Source of the DNA: Pseudanabaena sp. FACHB-1998
GTDB lineage: Bacteria; Cyanobacteriota; Cyanobacteriia; Pseudanabaenales; Pseudanabaenaceae
DNA length: 48,898 nt
NCBI RefSeq assembly: GCF_014696355.1
Contig: NZ_JACJQA010000037.1
Span: forward strand, 1 to 48,898
Direction of reading: 5' to 3'
Every line of letters begins with the position of its first letter. The stretch's first letter is position 1. This document shows, piece by piece, positions 20,718 to 28,711 of this stretch. The notes beneath the pieces were generated by a model. The model had not been told where the DNA came from and made no database searches. It worked only from the letters and a program-made list of their open reading frames with translations. The position numbers and the translations under genes were made by a program.

Positions 20718-21518
20718 CTAATAAACCAAAGTGCCACCCTTAACCAAGATGATCGGACGGGCCGGATAACACTTGTAATCAGCATGGGTAAAGAACATTC
20801 TCACGGATTCCCCGAATTCAGGCAGATTGACCAACTTAGAGACAACTCGCGTTTTTCTTTTTGGCAGACTAGTCACGGTAGCTCCTACCCTAGGCTCACT
20901 AATTTTTAAATCCCGTGGGTCAAACTCATCGCGATCGCTAAAGATGCCCATCATCGCCTTTATCAAATTTTCGGCATCAGGGATATCTCGACAGCTAACC
21001 TTAAATTCATAACCAAGTTTTCTGTTGAAATAACTTGCCCTGCGATACCCAGTTCTATACCTGTATATAGGAGTACCAAAGGCGTTTTTTATATCCGTAG
21101 CGATCGAGCGAAGCGCCGCGACTGATTCAGGTATTTTTGTCTCACGAACTCTCATAGATACCTGCATAGTTCGCGCCCTAGTTTTTGTCTCTTCAGACGC
21201 GGAGGATTGATACTCTTGCCTGAAATAACAAGTTATTTGAGGAAGGTAAGTAAGAGAGTAATTGTAAGTAGAAACAGGAACGGAAAAGTATAAATTATTA
21301 GTTCCATTTGCTTCCTCGCAATACTTCTTAAAGAACTCCATAGCCCTTAGTTGATAAATGGAACTATCGTTATCTTCCAATATCAAAAGCCTCTTGGTGC
21401 TTGCCCTTGGAGATTCTGAAGTATCTCCATCGGGAATATCTTTAAAGTAATCCCTAACCTGTTGATTATGCATTAATCGAATTGCATTGTCTAACGCTTC
21501 GGTTCTCTCTTTCGACAT
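20718..21518 (-). CDS. Unrecognised late-operon protein (266 aa)
   Basis: A soluble 266-residue protein. The N-terminal ~60 residues are helical and acidic, the centre is Tyr-rich beta (NNLYFSVPVSTYNYSLTYLP), and helices and strands follow (VAALRSIATDIKNAFG, YEFKVSCRDIPDAENLIKAM). No catalytic motif was seen. Its start overlaps the stop of the 608-residue gene by one base, so the two are co-translated. Confidence 0.55.
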   Translation of the reverse strand: MSKERTEALDNAIRLMHNQQVRDYFKDIPDGDTSESPRASTKRLLILEDNDSSIYQLRAMEFFKKYCEEANGTNNLYFSVPVSTYNYSLTYLPQITCYFRQEYQSSASEETKTRARTMQVSMRVRETKIPESVAALRSIATDIKNAFGTPIYRYRTGYRRASYFNRKLGYEFKVSCRDIPDAENLIKAMMGIFSDRDEFDPRDLKISEPRVGATVTSLPKRKTRVVSKLVNLPEFGESVRMFFTHADYKCYPARPIILVKGGTLVY

Positions 21519-23344
21519 TATGAGGTTTCCTCTTCAGGTGCAGGTGTAAGAATAATAGGCGTAATTCCAGTGGGAAGAGAAGCTTTTATTTCCGCCCTTG
21601 CCTGTTCATCAGCATTGTTAAAAGCGGAAGCCTGATCCCTAAGTTGTTTCTGATCCTCTCTCAATTGCTTGTAATCCTCCTTAACCGAAACTGCACTGCT
21701 AGTAATGCTTGACAGATTGCTAGAGATATTCTCAGCACCCTCCAAAGTATCATTCAATCTTTCAAATCTATTTACTCTTCTAGCCCTAATCGTTTCATCC
21801 ATAGCAGGGTAATTATTTTCGGAGACGACACCATCTTCTCTTAATCCATTACCTATTTTTGATACATTTTCCATTCCATATTCAACAGCACTCGCCAAAG
21901 GGTCAATCATAGATTGAGTGGTATTAACCACAGCCATAGAGGAATGATAAATCGTGCTAGCCTTCTGCCATTGCAAAGCCAACTGTACATACCTATCAGC
22001 ACCGATAAGTTGAATGATTAAACCTCTTATATTATTTCCAATCCAAGAAGTAAAACCGATGTCATTTCCTTCGGCATCTTTCAACTTCTGACCTGACAAA
22101 TTGACAGAATTATCTACCACAGTTCCCAATGTTTCTGCAACATCGCGAGACAGCATAGCCGCATTATGGATAACTGCAATATTGGTCATAAAAGAGAGGG
22201 AACTATGCACAAATTGATTGTTGTAGATTCTGGAAATAAACTTAAATGAGTTGTCTGCAACATCTTTTAGTAGATCTAGAGTTGATGCAGTAGCAGCAAC
22301 TTTGCTTGCAACATTATCGACTTTCCCATTAATAGGATCTTTAATCCTATCTTCTACACCTTTCGTACAGCTAGGAGAATTTAAAGCATCACAAGCGCCA
22401 TTCTTGGAATTATTTCTTTGAGCCTCTGGCGTAGTATTTAGATTTATAGCCGCGCTTATAGCTCCTATGCGAACAAGCTCTTGAATAATAGAAGAATTAT
22501 CTCTTTTTAAGTCGTCTAAAAGCTTCTTTTGCTCTTCCTCCCTCTTCTTTTGCTCTTCTTTTGATTTCTCTGGTGGAGACTGCTTCTTTTGCTCTTCCTC
22601 AGTCTTGAAGGGAATAGGAGACTTTAAAGCCGAAGCACCTTTAGAAGGGTTTCCAGTAGGCCCAGACTCGAGCCGCCCTCCTTTGTCTAGGATCGGCGCA
22701 CCTAAATCCTTATTTTTGGATTTTCTATTATCCAAATCTTTTATTGGATTGGTAGCAAATGGTGATAGAGGTGTGCTTGGATTAGCTAGCCCTTGAGAGA
22801 ATAAAGGCTCTGCTCCTAGGGCTAATCCGCTATTACCTTTAGCCACTTGATTATCAGGGAAAGCCCTATTTCCGTTCAACTCCCTAAGATACACGCTTCT
22901 TATGTATCCATAGCCAAAAGCGCCAATATTAAATTTTGAATAATCCCCCTGCTCGTTCCCTACTTCAAATTGATTATCTCCTACAACCCCCAAAGTGGTA
23001 ATCCTACCCAAAAGCGAAGTTAGGGATCGGGCTTCTGACCAGTTGACTTTATCCGTAGACACTTCACCAGCAACGCTGTAGCTTTGATTTGCTTTTGATC
23101 CATAGAAATTATCTTGGCTCGGCGCTTCTGGTGAAGATCTATTCCCTGTATTCTTCGATAGCAGATCATCTCGCCATTTCTTTGCGCCCAACTCGCCTAT
23201 TAAATCTACAGCCCCTATTATCAAAGCCAATCCGCTTAAGCCTTTTAGTAAAGAGCCGCTATTAGGGATGTTTATGGGAGAGTATGGCGGACGAGTAAAA
23301 GGTACTGCGTTACTCAAAGCCGAAACTGGGGTGGCTACTAACAT
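21518..23344 (-). CDS. Large unrecognised late-operon protein (608 aa)
   Basis: Starts at ATG 23342-23344 rather than a TTG three codons upstream. Order of parts: a hydrophobic N-terminal helix (LLKGLSGLALIIGAVDLIGE), a Gly/Ser/Asn-rich region, a highly charged Lys/Glu/Gln repeat (EEQKK four times, residues ~250-285), a helical stretch with several mildly hydrophobic helices (~290-480) and a C-terminal coiled coil (SVKEDYKQLREDQKQLRDQA) ending in a Pro/acid tail. A long modular protein with coiled coils and membrane-active helices would suit a tape-measure, penetration or pilot protein, but no family match is evident. Confidence 0.55.
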   Translation of the reverse strand: MLVATPVSALSNAVPFTRPPYSPINIPNSGSLLKGLSGLALIIGAVDLIGELGAKKWRDDLLSKNTGNRSSPEAPSQDNFYGSKANQSYSVAGEVSTDKVNWSEARSLTSLLGRITTLGVVGDNQFEVGNEQGDYSKFNIGAFGYGYIRSVYLRELNGNRAFPDNQVAKGNSGLALGAEPLFSQGLANPSTPLSPFATNPIKDLDNRKSKNKDLGAPILDKGGRLESGPTGNPSKGASALKSPIPFKTEEEQKKQSPPEKSKEEQKKREEEQKKLLDDLKRDNSSIIQELVRIGAISAAINLNTTPEAQRNNSKNGACDALNSPSCTKGVEDRIKDPINGKVDNVASKVAATASTLDLLKDVADNSFKFISRIYNNQFVHSSLSFMTNIAVIHNAAMLSRDVAETLGTVVDNSVNLSGQKLKDAEGNDIGFTSWIGNNIRGLIIQLIGADRYVQLALQWQKASTIYHSSMAVVNTTQSMIDPLASAVEYGMENVSKIGNGLREDGVVSENNYPAMDETIRARRVNRFERLNDTLEGAENISSNLSSITSSAVSVKEDYKQLREDQKQLRDQASAFNNADEQARAEIKASLPTGITPIILTPAPEEETS

Positions 23345-23359
23345 ATATCTCAAAAAGAA

Positions 23360-24799
23360 TTAAATTACTGAAATTTCACCAATGGAACCAGATCTACCAA
23401 AAATCTTTAGCTCATTCACGGAGACATCACTTGCTGCATTAGTAAATTGAAACAACCATTTACTAGAAGAGTTAGTTGGCTCTGGTGATAAACCAACTCG
23501 CGCGGCATCAGGTATATTGCCGTTGTATACAAGATTATTGGTGTCGATCGAATCCCCCCTAAATATGCGAAGGTTATTCGGAAAATTGTAGGGCCCATTA
23601 AATTGCCCTAGCCAAGCCTGAAAAGCCGATAATATGATTGAGGTAGGAAAGCTGCATATAATTCCTAATCCTTGAGAAGGATTTAGCCCCGAGGCCGCAA
23701 CCCCTGCATTCAAATTTCCATCATTTATAAAAGAAAAATTATAGCCAGCGCTATAGCTGTATTGTGCCAAGGTTGATGGGGAATAAGATTTTTCACTAGG
23801 AGAAAGCTCAACAATACCTAGAGACATCCAATTGTTTACACTCCTGTACTTTGATAAATTTACCCATAGATTAGACCCAGCATATATCAATTCAATACAG
23901 GCATAATTCTTGAGAATTATGCCTGAATCTGTACTCCCAGAAGTAGTTTGGCTTGCATTATTTAAGATTGATTGAGAATTGCTTCCATGATTTATTCTGA
24001 AGGAATTAAAACCTCCATTTGATAGCTTGATTACTTCACCTATAGAGGGATTATCAGGCAAATTGCAGATTAGATTATTTACAGTAGATAAGTAGCTTTT
24101 ACCTGATTCTAATACTTGATTTGAGCTCAAAGTAATAAAAGCTAGGGAATTGCTGGAGGGATTAATAGGGCTAGATTCTAGGGTATTTACTCTATTTCTT
24201 AATGAGGTGATCTCTTCACCTTCCAACACATTAGAATCCGACAAAGCATTTAAAGCTACCTGTAAGCCTGATACCTCACTAATAGAGTGATTATGGCTAT
24301 CAGGCGTAAAGCTTGAAGGCTTACCAGTTAGGGTTTGCCACGAAGGAATAGAAATTAAATCTAATTCGGATTGAATAGAATTTAATCTGCTATTTTGACT
24401 ACCGTAACTAGCCTCTAAATTGCTTACACGATTAGGTAACCCAGTAATTGCCTGTGGAATAGGTAAAGCATTAGGAGAATCGATCAAACTACTAATAGAG
24501 GAATACTTAAGCTTAAGTGTATAATCTTGGTATAATTCTAATACTGGTATAAACCGAATTTTATCTACTGAACTGATAGGAAGAGAGATTATAGAGCGTT
24601 GGAAATCTAATCTGTAAGCATGAGAAATACCTTGATCCGAATAGATATAAATAATACCTAATACAAGATTGGTGCGATCAAGCAAAGTCCCGTAATCGAT
24701 GTTGACAAATAGTGTATTTGCATTAAAAGGGATATCTATATCTATAGCCCCTTCAGAAATTGAATGATTATCTGAATACAATTCAGTAAAAATATTCAT
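23360..24799 (-). CDS. Tail-fibre-like protein (479 aa)
   Basis: Starts at ATG 24797-24799 with a GAGGGG site upstream. Residues ~155-205 contain WQTLTGKPSSFTPDSHNHSI followed by SEVSGLQVALNALSD. The L-x-x-K-P...HxH-x-I-x-x-V-x-G-L-Q-x-x-L-D pattern is typical of phage tail fibres and other trimeric adhesins. The N-terminal third is beta-rich and could attach to a particle; the C-terminal ~200 residues (SYSAGYNFSFINDGNLNAGV, ELKIFGRSG) look like a binding head. Host recognition is the likely job. It is the only product of this operon that resembles a known virion component. Confidence 0.65.
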   Translation of the reverse strand: MNIFTELYSDNHSISEGAIDIDIPFNANTLFVNIDYGTLLDRTNLVLGIIYIYSDQGISHAYRLDFQRSIISLPISSVDKIRFIPVLELYQDYTLKLKYSSISSLIDSPNALPIPQAITGLPNRVSNLEASYGSQNSRLNSIQSELDLISIPSWQTLTGKPSSFTPDSHNHSISEVSGLQVALNALSDSNVLEGEEITSLRNRVNTLESSPINPSSNSLAFITLSSNQVLESGKSYLSTVNNLICNLPDNPSIGEVIKLSNGGFNSFRINHGSNSQSILNNASQTTSGSTDSGIILKNYACIELIYAGSNLWVNLSKYRSVNNWMSLGIVELSPSEKSYSPSTLAQYSYSAGYNFSFINDGNLNAGVAASGLNPSQGLGIICSFPTSIILSAFQAWLGQFNGPYNFPNNLRIFRGDSIDTNNLVYNGNIPDAARVGLSPEPTNSSSKWLFQFTNAASDVSVNELKIFGRSGSIGEISVI

Positions 24800-24817
24800 G
24801 AGATGCAACCCCTCAGA

Positions 24818-25123
24818 TTAATCCAAAAAGCTAGGTGGTACAGCCAAATTGCTGATCAAGCCGACACGCTTCCATGCAGGCAGGGCAGATCCATCGGATA
24901 TGCCCGCTTTCTTCTGGATAACTGCAAAAGCTTGATAACGCTCTATTTGATTGTAATCCTCACCAAACCCGATACTAGCTACCTTTCTGGGCTGCGCCCC
25001 CTGCTGAGCTATGTAAGTCTCTGTGGAGGTTTCTCCCAGTAAACTAGCGCAATAGGTGATCATCTCCTCCACGGTTACGATCGCTCTATCACCTGTAGGC
25101 AATTGGCTAAAGGGGAATAGCAT
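24818..25123 (-). CDS. First gene of the late operon, unrecognised (101 aa)
   Basis: A 101-residue protein with a hydrophobic start (MLFPFSQLPTGDRAIVTVEE) and helices (MITYCASLLGETSTETYIAQ, YQAFAVIQKKAGIS). No known family. Its ATG is the last triplet of a 17-bp inverted repeat holding the ribosome site (see next entry), so translation is probably regulated. The next gene follows after 18 bp. Confidence 0.55.
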   Translation of the reverse strand: MLFPFSQLPTGDRAIVTVEEMITYCASLLGETSTETYIAQQGAQPRKVASIGFGEDYNQIERYQAFAVIQKKAGISDGSALPAWKRVGLISNLAVPPSFLD

Positions 25124-25172
25124 AAATAAGTCCTATAACAATATTGTTTGTCTCATTATAGGACTTATTTAT
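25122..25172 (-). promoter_or_regulatory. Late-operon promoter and fold-back leader
   Basis: On the minus strand ATAAATAAGTCCTATAA is followed, 17 bases later, by its exact complement TTATAGGACTTATTTAT, whose end merges with the ATG. The second arm holds the ribosome site (AGGA). A TATAAT hexamer straddles the end of the first arm. A transcript started by that hexamer would begin after the first arm and leave the ribosome site free, while a transcript arriving from outside would fold and mask it. The repeat may also be a protein operator. Confidence 0.65.
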
Positions 25173-25266
25173 ACATATCAGTACGCCAATAAAAAGGCGG
25201 ATTTTAGGCGTAACAGCGCGAAATCAGCAGTTATCAGAAGCATTTATGCTTAAATGCGTCGAGATG

Positions 25267-25334
25267 TAACCATTATCGCAAGCAGATGGTGTCACAGGCT
25301 TACGATATTCAGGGTTTCACAAATTCGTAAGCAT
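25267..25334 (+). repeat. 68-bp direct repeat, right end of the integrated element (attR-like)
   Basis: Identical to 13148-13215. Three of the 12-bp GCTTACG-type repeats are here (25272 inverted, 25298 direct, 25321 inverted); the two outer ones of the left end are absent. About 30 bp of weaker similarity follows. The gene-free stretch 25124-25640 holds the late promoter, this repeat and ~300 bp of AT-rich DNA with doubled AGCTGATTTTTGA and several ACTAGT-like words. Confidence 0.9.
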
Positions 25335-25544
25335 AATATGTCTGGCTCGAGTGCAAGTATCTTGGTTGGTTGTTGTCAATGTCATAGCTGATTTTTGATT
25401 AGTTTGCTAGCTGATTTTTGACCAGTGAATTAAACATGAATCACACTAGTGGTAAGGTCAACTAGTCAGAAATAATAAAGTAAGCTAGTGGTATTAGCTA
25501 TGAAAGAAAATCTAGAATCGCTGACCTTGTTATTAAATGGATTG

Positions 25545-25582
25545 ATTGACGATGCAACAGTGATCACCGATGCATCGTCAAT
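25545..25582. repeat. 12-bp inverted repeat upstream of the Nif11 gene
   Basis: ATTGACGATGCA and TGCATCGTCAAT are exact complements separated by 14 bp, about 60 bp ahead of the Nif11 start. It could be an operator or an RNA hairpin. A 31-codon frame (25500-25595) runs across it but has no supporting feature. Confidence 0.5.
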
Positions 25583-25640
25583 ATTTAAGAGATAACTAGA
25601 CCAAAGAAGAAAGGCGATCAATAAATTAGGAATTTAAAAT

Positions 25641-25856
25641 ATGGCTTTTGAGCAAATTGAAGCATTTTTAAAGAAAATGCAGTCTGAACCTGAACTTAAA
25701 AACGAAGTACTAGCAGCATCAACCGCAGATGATGTTGCGCGAATAGCCCTAAAGCTTGGTTTTGAATTTTCAGGTGATGAATTATTGAGAATGTCAGGCA
25801 AAAAAGTTGGCAAGATTACTGTTAGAAAAACTGATATTCCCGGAGAGTACAACTAA
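25641..25856 (+). CDS. Nif11-family leader-like protein
   Basis: A 71-residue protein with the Nif11 pattern: MAFEQIEAFLKKMQSEPELK at the start, then VLAASTADDVARIALKLG and FEFSGDELL, ending KTDIPGEYN. Nif11-type domains serve as leader peptides of several cyanobacterial RiPPs (nitrile-hydratase/Nif11 families), but many stand alone. Here no Gly-Gly cut site or Cys/Ser/Thr-rich core follows the helix, and no lanthipeptide synthetase, ABC peptidase or other maturase is near, so it is probably a stand-alone form. It lies immediately outside the integrated element, with its own terminator. Confidence 0.8.
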   Translation: MAFEQIEAFLKKMQSEPELKNEVLAASTADDVARIALKLGFEFSGDELLRMSGKKVGKITVRKTDIPGEYN

Positions 25857-25860
25857 ACCA

Positions 25861-25903
25861 AAGAAGAAAGGCGATCGCTAGTTTAGCGATCGCCTTTCTT
25901 CTT
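25861..25903. terminator. Terminator of the Nif11 gene
   Basis: Exact 20-bp arms (AAGAAGAAAGGCGATCGCTA and complement) around GTT, starting 4 bp after the stop. It again includes HIP1. Confidence 0.8.
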
Positions 25904-25960
25904 ATTTGCCAGACAGTTTCTACCCAATCGATAAGCTCGGCATGACGCTCAATATCTAAG

Positions 25961-26006
25961 AAATATTTAGAAGGGAAATTGACATTAATTTCTCTTCTAA
26001 ATATTT
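25961..26006. repeat. 20-bp-arm inverted repeat upstream of the multicopper oxidase
   Basis: AAATATTTAGAAGGGAAATT pairs with AATTTCTCTTCTAAATATTT with one mismatch, loop GACATT. The 343-bp gap 25857-26200 holds this, the Nif11 terminator and an AT-rich stretch likely to contain the oxidase promoter. Whether it is a metal-regulator site cannot be told. Confidence 0.55.
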
Positions 26007-26200
26007 AATCTAACCATGATTTAAATAAGTCTAGTATTGGGTCTAATATCTAGTCTTGAATTCTTAAAATAAGGCTTATAATAAATTGTTAAATTCTGGT
26101 TTTAGAGTTTTTATTCGGATGGCGCGATCGCTTTATGGAAAATATTCAAAGTTAAGTGAAATTTGTTAAGGTAAATAGGAACTATTTGCAAGTAGTGTTA

Positions 26201-27205
26201 ATGGATCGGCAACGTAGAAAAATATTAGAGCTGGGGCTTGGTGGCATTGGTTTAATTGGTGGGGCGATCGCTTGTAGTCCAATCGGTTCAAATCGCAACA
26301 ACGAGAATAATCAGCCTACGCCTAAAAAGGTTGTGATTCCGCCAATGTCGCTCAGTGAGGCGGCTCAGACCAGAATTAAAACCAGTGGACTCGATCCGAT
26401 CGCCGCGTTACGAGAGTTTGATTATGGCAAAGTTAGTCAAGAAAATGGGCGTACAGTACGCGAATTTGAACTAACGGCAAGAAGTAAAACAGTTAAATTA
26501 AATGCTTCGACGGACTTTATTACTTGGAACGTGAATGATCGCGTCCCAGGTCCCACCTTAAGGGCGACAGAAGGCGATCGCATTAGGATTGCTTTTGCTA
26601 ATCGGGGGGGACATGCCCACTCGTTGCATTTTCACGGTGAACACGCTTCAGCGATGGATGGAGTCACTCCGATTCGTAATGGTGCAGCCACGATTTATGA
26701 ATTTGATGCTCTGCCCTACGGTGTGCATTTATATCATTGTCATGTCGCACCTGTGGCACGACATATTGGTAAGGGACTGTACGGAATGTTCATTATTGAT
26801 CCGCCAACGCCACGACCTCCTGCGGATGAAATGGTGCTAATCATGGGCGGCTATGACATTGATGGGGATGGACGCAATGAAATGTATGCTTTTAATGGTT
26901 TGCCGCATTTCTATATGCAGCAACCGATCGCAGTACAGCAAAATCAGTTATTGCGTTTATATGTCCTTAATATGATTGAGTTTGACCCTGTGGCGACCTT
27001 TCATGTCCATGCCAATATGTTTCAGGTTTATCGCACAGGGCGGGGTATGACTCCCACAGAGGAGACAGATGTAATCACGATGGGGACAGCGGAGAGGCAT
27101 ATTTTAGAGTTGCAATATCGCTTTACGGGCAAATATATGTTTCATCCGCACCAAGATGCGATCGCCGAAGCAGGCTGTATGGGCTTATTTGATGTCGTCG
27201 CATAG
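26201..27205 (+). CDS. Two-domain multicopper oxidase (probable ferroxidase), exported
   Basis: A 334-residue oxidase; the ATG at 26201 is used rather than a GTG at 26156. The N-terminus QRRKILELGLGGIGLIGGAI has a twin-arginine-like pair plus a hydrophobic stretch, and AIAC could be a lipobox, so it is probably exported. Copper ligands are clear: HSLHFHG, HLYHCH, HVHAN and MFHPHQDAIAEAGCMG, supplying the trinuclear and type 1 sites. Such enzymes oxidise substrates with reduction of oxygen to water. Linkage to FTR1 two genes on suggests that it oxidises Fe(II) for uptake, as Fet3 does for yeast Ftr1. Confidence 0.85.
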   Translation: MDRQRRKILELGLGGIGLIGGAIACSPIGSNRNNENNQPTPKKVVIPPMSLSEAAQTRIKTSGLDPIAALREFDYGKVSQENGRTVREFELTARSKTVKLNASTDFITWNVNDRVPGPTLRATEGDRIRIAFANRGGHAHSLHFHGEHASAMDGVTPIRNGAATIYEFDALPYGVHLYHCHVAPVARHIGKGLYGMFIIDPPTPRPPADEMVLIMGGYDIDGDGRNEMYAFNGLPHFYMQQPIAVQQNQLLRLYVLNMIEFDPVATFHVHANMFQVYRTGRGMTPTEETDVITMGTAERHILELQYRFTGKYMFHPHQDAIAEAGCMGLFDVVA

Positions 27206-27245
27206 TGTTGTAAATGTTTTGCCTGTAGGCAAAACATTTACAACA
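27206..27245. repeat. Perfect 18-bp-arm palindrome after the oxidase gene
   Basis: TGTTGTAAATGTTTTGCC and its complement around TGTA, starting right after the stop codon. It could slow transcription or protect the 3' end of the oxidase mRNA ahead of the lipoprotein gene. Confidence 0.8.
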
Positions 27246-27353
27246 AATATTTATTGAGAATTACTTGCAAGATTATGTTCTAATAGAATTAAATTAGTTA
27301 TTGAAAATAACTTGCATTACTTACAATCTATTATTTATTTTTTATTCACTTTC

Positions 27354-28457
27354 ATGCCCGCAATTATCTCTTTCCTCAACCAAATACTTAAAAATCCTCT
27401 CCAAAATCTAGCCAAAAGCAAAACATTCTTGATGCTTTTTACTCTTTCCTTGGTTAGCGCGATCGCGATCTCTGCTTGCAATAACACCCCATCACAAAGC
27501 ACTAGCCCTAATTCTCCTGTCAGCAGTGCGACCATTTCTAAGACTGAGTCTACAAGTGAGTCTCAGAAGGACGGCATGAACGGAATGAGTGGTCATTCTA
27601 AGAACAAAATTAATATCAACGAAGCGATCTTGTCAGAGCTAGATAAGGTGGAAGGTAAGTTAGGAATTGCAGGATTATCTAACAAGATTCAGGCGGCGCG
27701 TCCCTATACCAAGGTGGAAGACTTAGTTACAAAGAAGGTAGTCACGGCGGATCAGTTTGCTCAAATCAAAGAGATGGTTAGCACGGAAACTGTGGTGCTA
27801 ACGGGTGAAGCCAGAGATGTTGACTATTTGACTAAACTTGGTTTGATGAAAGGTCACATGATTGTTGCGAAGGAATTACTGGACGCTCAGAAACCTGATC
27901 AAGCGCTTCCCCATATCGAGCATCCTGTCGAAGAAATTTATGCGGATGTGGAAGGTCAACTCAAAGACCGCAAGGTCAAGGAATTTAAACAGTCTTTGAT
28001 GGATTTGCAGCAGTTGGTCAAGTCCAAGCCCAATGATCCTAGTATTGCCGCTAAATATAATGACGCAATGGCGAGTATCGATGGCGCGATCGCTGCCATT
28101 CCCGAAACCCAACGTCAATCACCGAAGTTTGCCTTGCAAGTGATTAATACGATTCTCGATACGGCGGGTACAGAATATCGGGCGGCGATCGCCAATGACA
28201 AGATCAAAGAAATCATCGAGTATCAAGATTCGCGAGGTTTCACCATTTATGTAGAGCAGTTGTACAAGAGCATCGCACCCGCGATGGAAAAGGAACATCC
28301 CGATGTTCATAAACAATTTACGGCAAGTTTAGAAAAACTCAAGTCGGCATATCCCACGGCGATCGCCCCCGAAAAACCAGTGTTGTCCGTTGCGGCGATG
28401 GCTGAATTAATTAAGGGCAACGAGCAAGCCGCTGCCAAAGTTTACGCAAAATCGTAG
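27354..28457 (+). CDS. Exported lipoprotein with helix-hairpin-helix domain, iron-uptake locus
   Basis: A 367-residue protein; the ATG at 27354 is preferred to a TTG at 27312. A hydrophobic segment ends in the lipobox AIAISAC, so it is likely lipid-anchored. After a Ser/Thr linker comes a ComEA-type HHH motif (NINEAILSELDKVEGKLGIA, ARPYTKVEDLV), then ~230 residues of helices. The helical part has the position and character of the EfeO/imelysin partner of iron permeases, though the GxHxxE signature of imelysins is not seen. The place between a multicopper oxidase and FTR1 makes an iron-binding or complex-bridging role likely. Confidence 0.6.
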   Translation: MPAIISFLNQILKNPLQNLAKSKTFLMLFTLSLVSAIAISACNNTPSQSTSPNSPVSSATISKTESTSESQKDGMNGMSGHSKNKININEAILSELDKVEGKLGIAGLSNKIQAARPYTKVEDLVTKKVVTADQFAQIKEMVSTETVVLTGEARDVDYLTKLGLMKGHMIVAKELLDAQKPDQALPHIEHPVEEIYADVEGQLKDRKVKEFKQSLMDLQQLVKSKPNDPSIAAKYNDAMASIDGAIAAIPETQRQSPKFALQVINTILDTAGTEYRAAIANDKIKEIIEYQDSRGFTIYVEQLYKSIAPAMEKEHPDVHKQFTASLEKLKSAYPTAIAPEKPVLSVAAMAELIKGNEQAAAKVYAKS

Positions 28458-28650
28458 ATCCCCCCCATCCCCCCTTAAAAAGGCATTAACATACTTGATG
28501 CACCCCTCATCCCCCAACCCCTCATCCCGCAGGAGAATGGGAGAAATATTAAATTTCTTGTTCCCCTCTCCTGCGGGAGAGGGGTGAGGGCTTAGCGCTT
28601 TGGTGTGTCAAGTATATGAACGCCCTTTTTAAGGGGGATTGAGGGGGATC
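28457..28650. repeat. ~194-bp fold-back (MITE-like) element
   Basis: Ends beginning GATCCCCCC and ending GGGGGATC pair over ~50 bp with few mismatches (CCCCCTTAAAAAGG against CCTTTTTAAGGGGG, TACTTGA against TCAAGTA). Inside, a second hairpin pairs CCCGCAGGAG with CTCCTGCGGG. It fills the gap between the lipoprotein and FTR1 genes and begins at the lipoprotein stop codon. It has no coding capacity. It may reduce FTR1 expression from the upstream promoter or provide a new one. Confidence 0.8.
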
Positions 28651-28711
28651 ATAAGAATCTAACAACGTAGATTTTCCCTTCCAAAATTAGAAAACTTGAT
28701 CTCAAAACTTT

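Larger units (their letters stand above)
13148..25334. mobile_element. ~12.2 kb integrated element (phage satellite or virus/plasmid-like), no integrase of its own
   Basis: Bounded by exact 68-bp direct repeats. The layout is a leftward replication operon (primase-helicase, ASCH protein, small genes, RHH protein), a rightward XRE repressor with a membrane protein, and then a leftward operon of unrecognised proteins including a likely tail-fibre protein. This order of replication, switch and late genes is phage-like. I see no recombinase, terminase, portal, major capsid, FtsK/HerA packaging ATPase, Zot or relaxase. HIP1 octamers are frequent in the replication half but I found none from ~20.94 kb to past the right end, so the two halves may have different histories. 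Integration probably depends on a recombinase supplied in trans. Confidence 0.8.

Noticed and set aside
25500-25595. 31-codon frame (MKENLESLTLLLNGLIDD...) as a small peptide gene
   Set aside because: It crosses an inverted repeat, has no recognisable motif and could be chance; kept only as a note.
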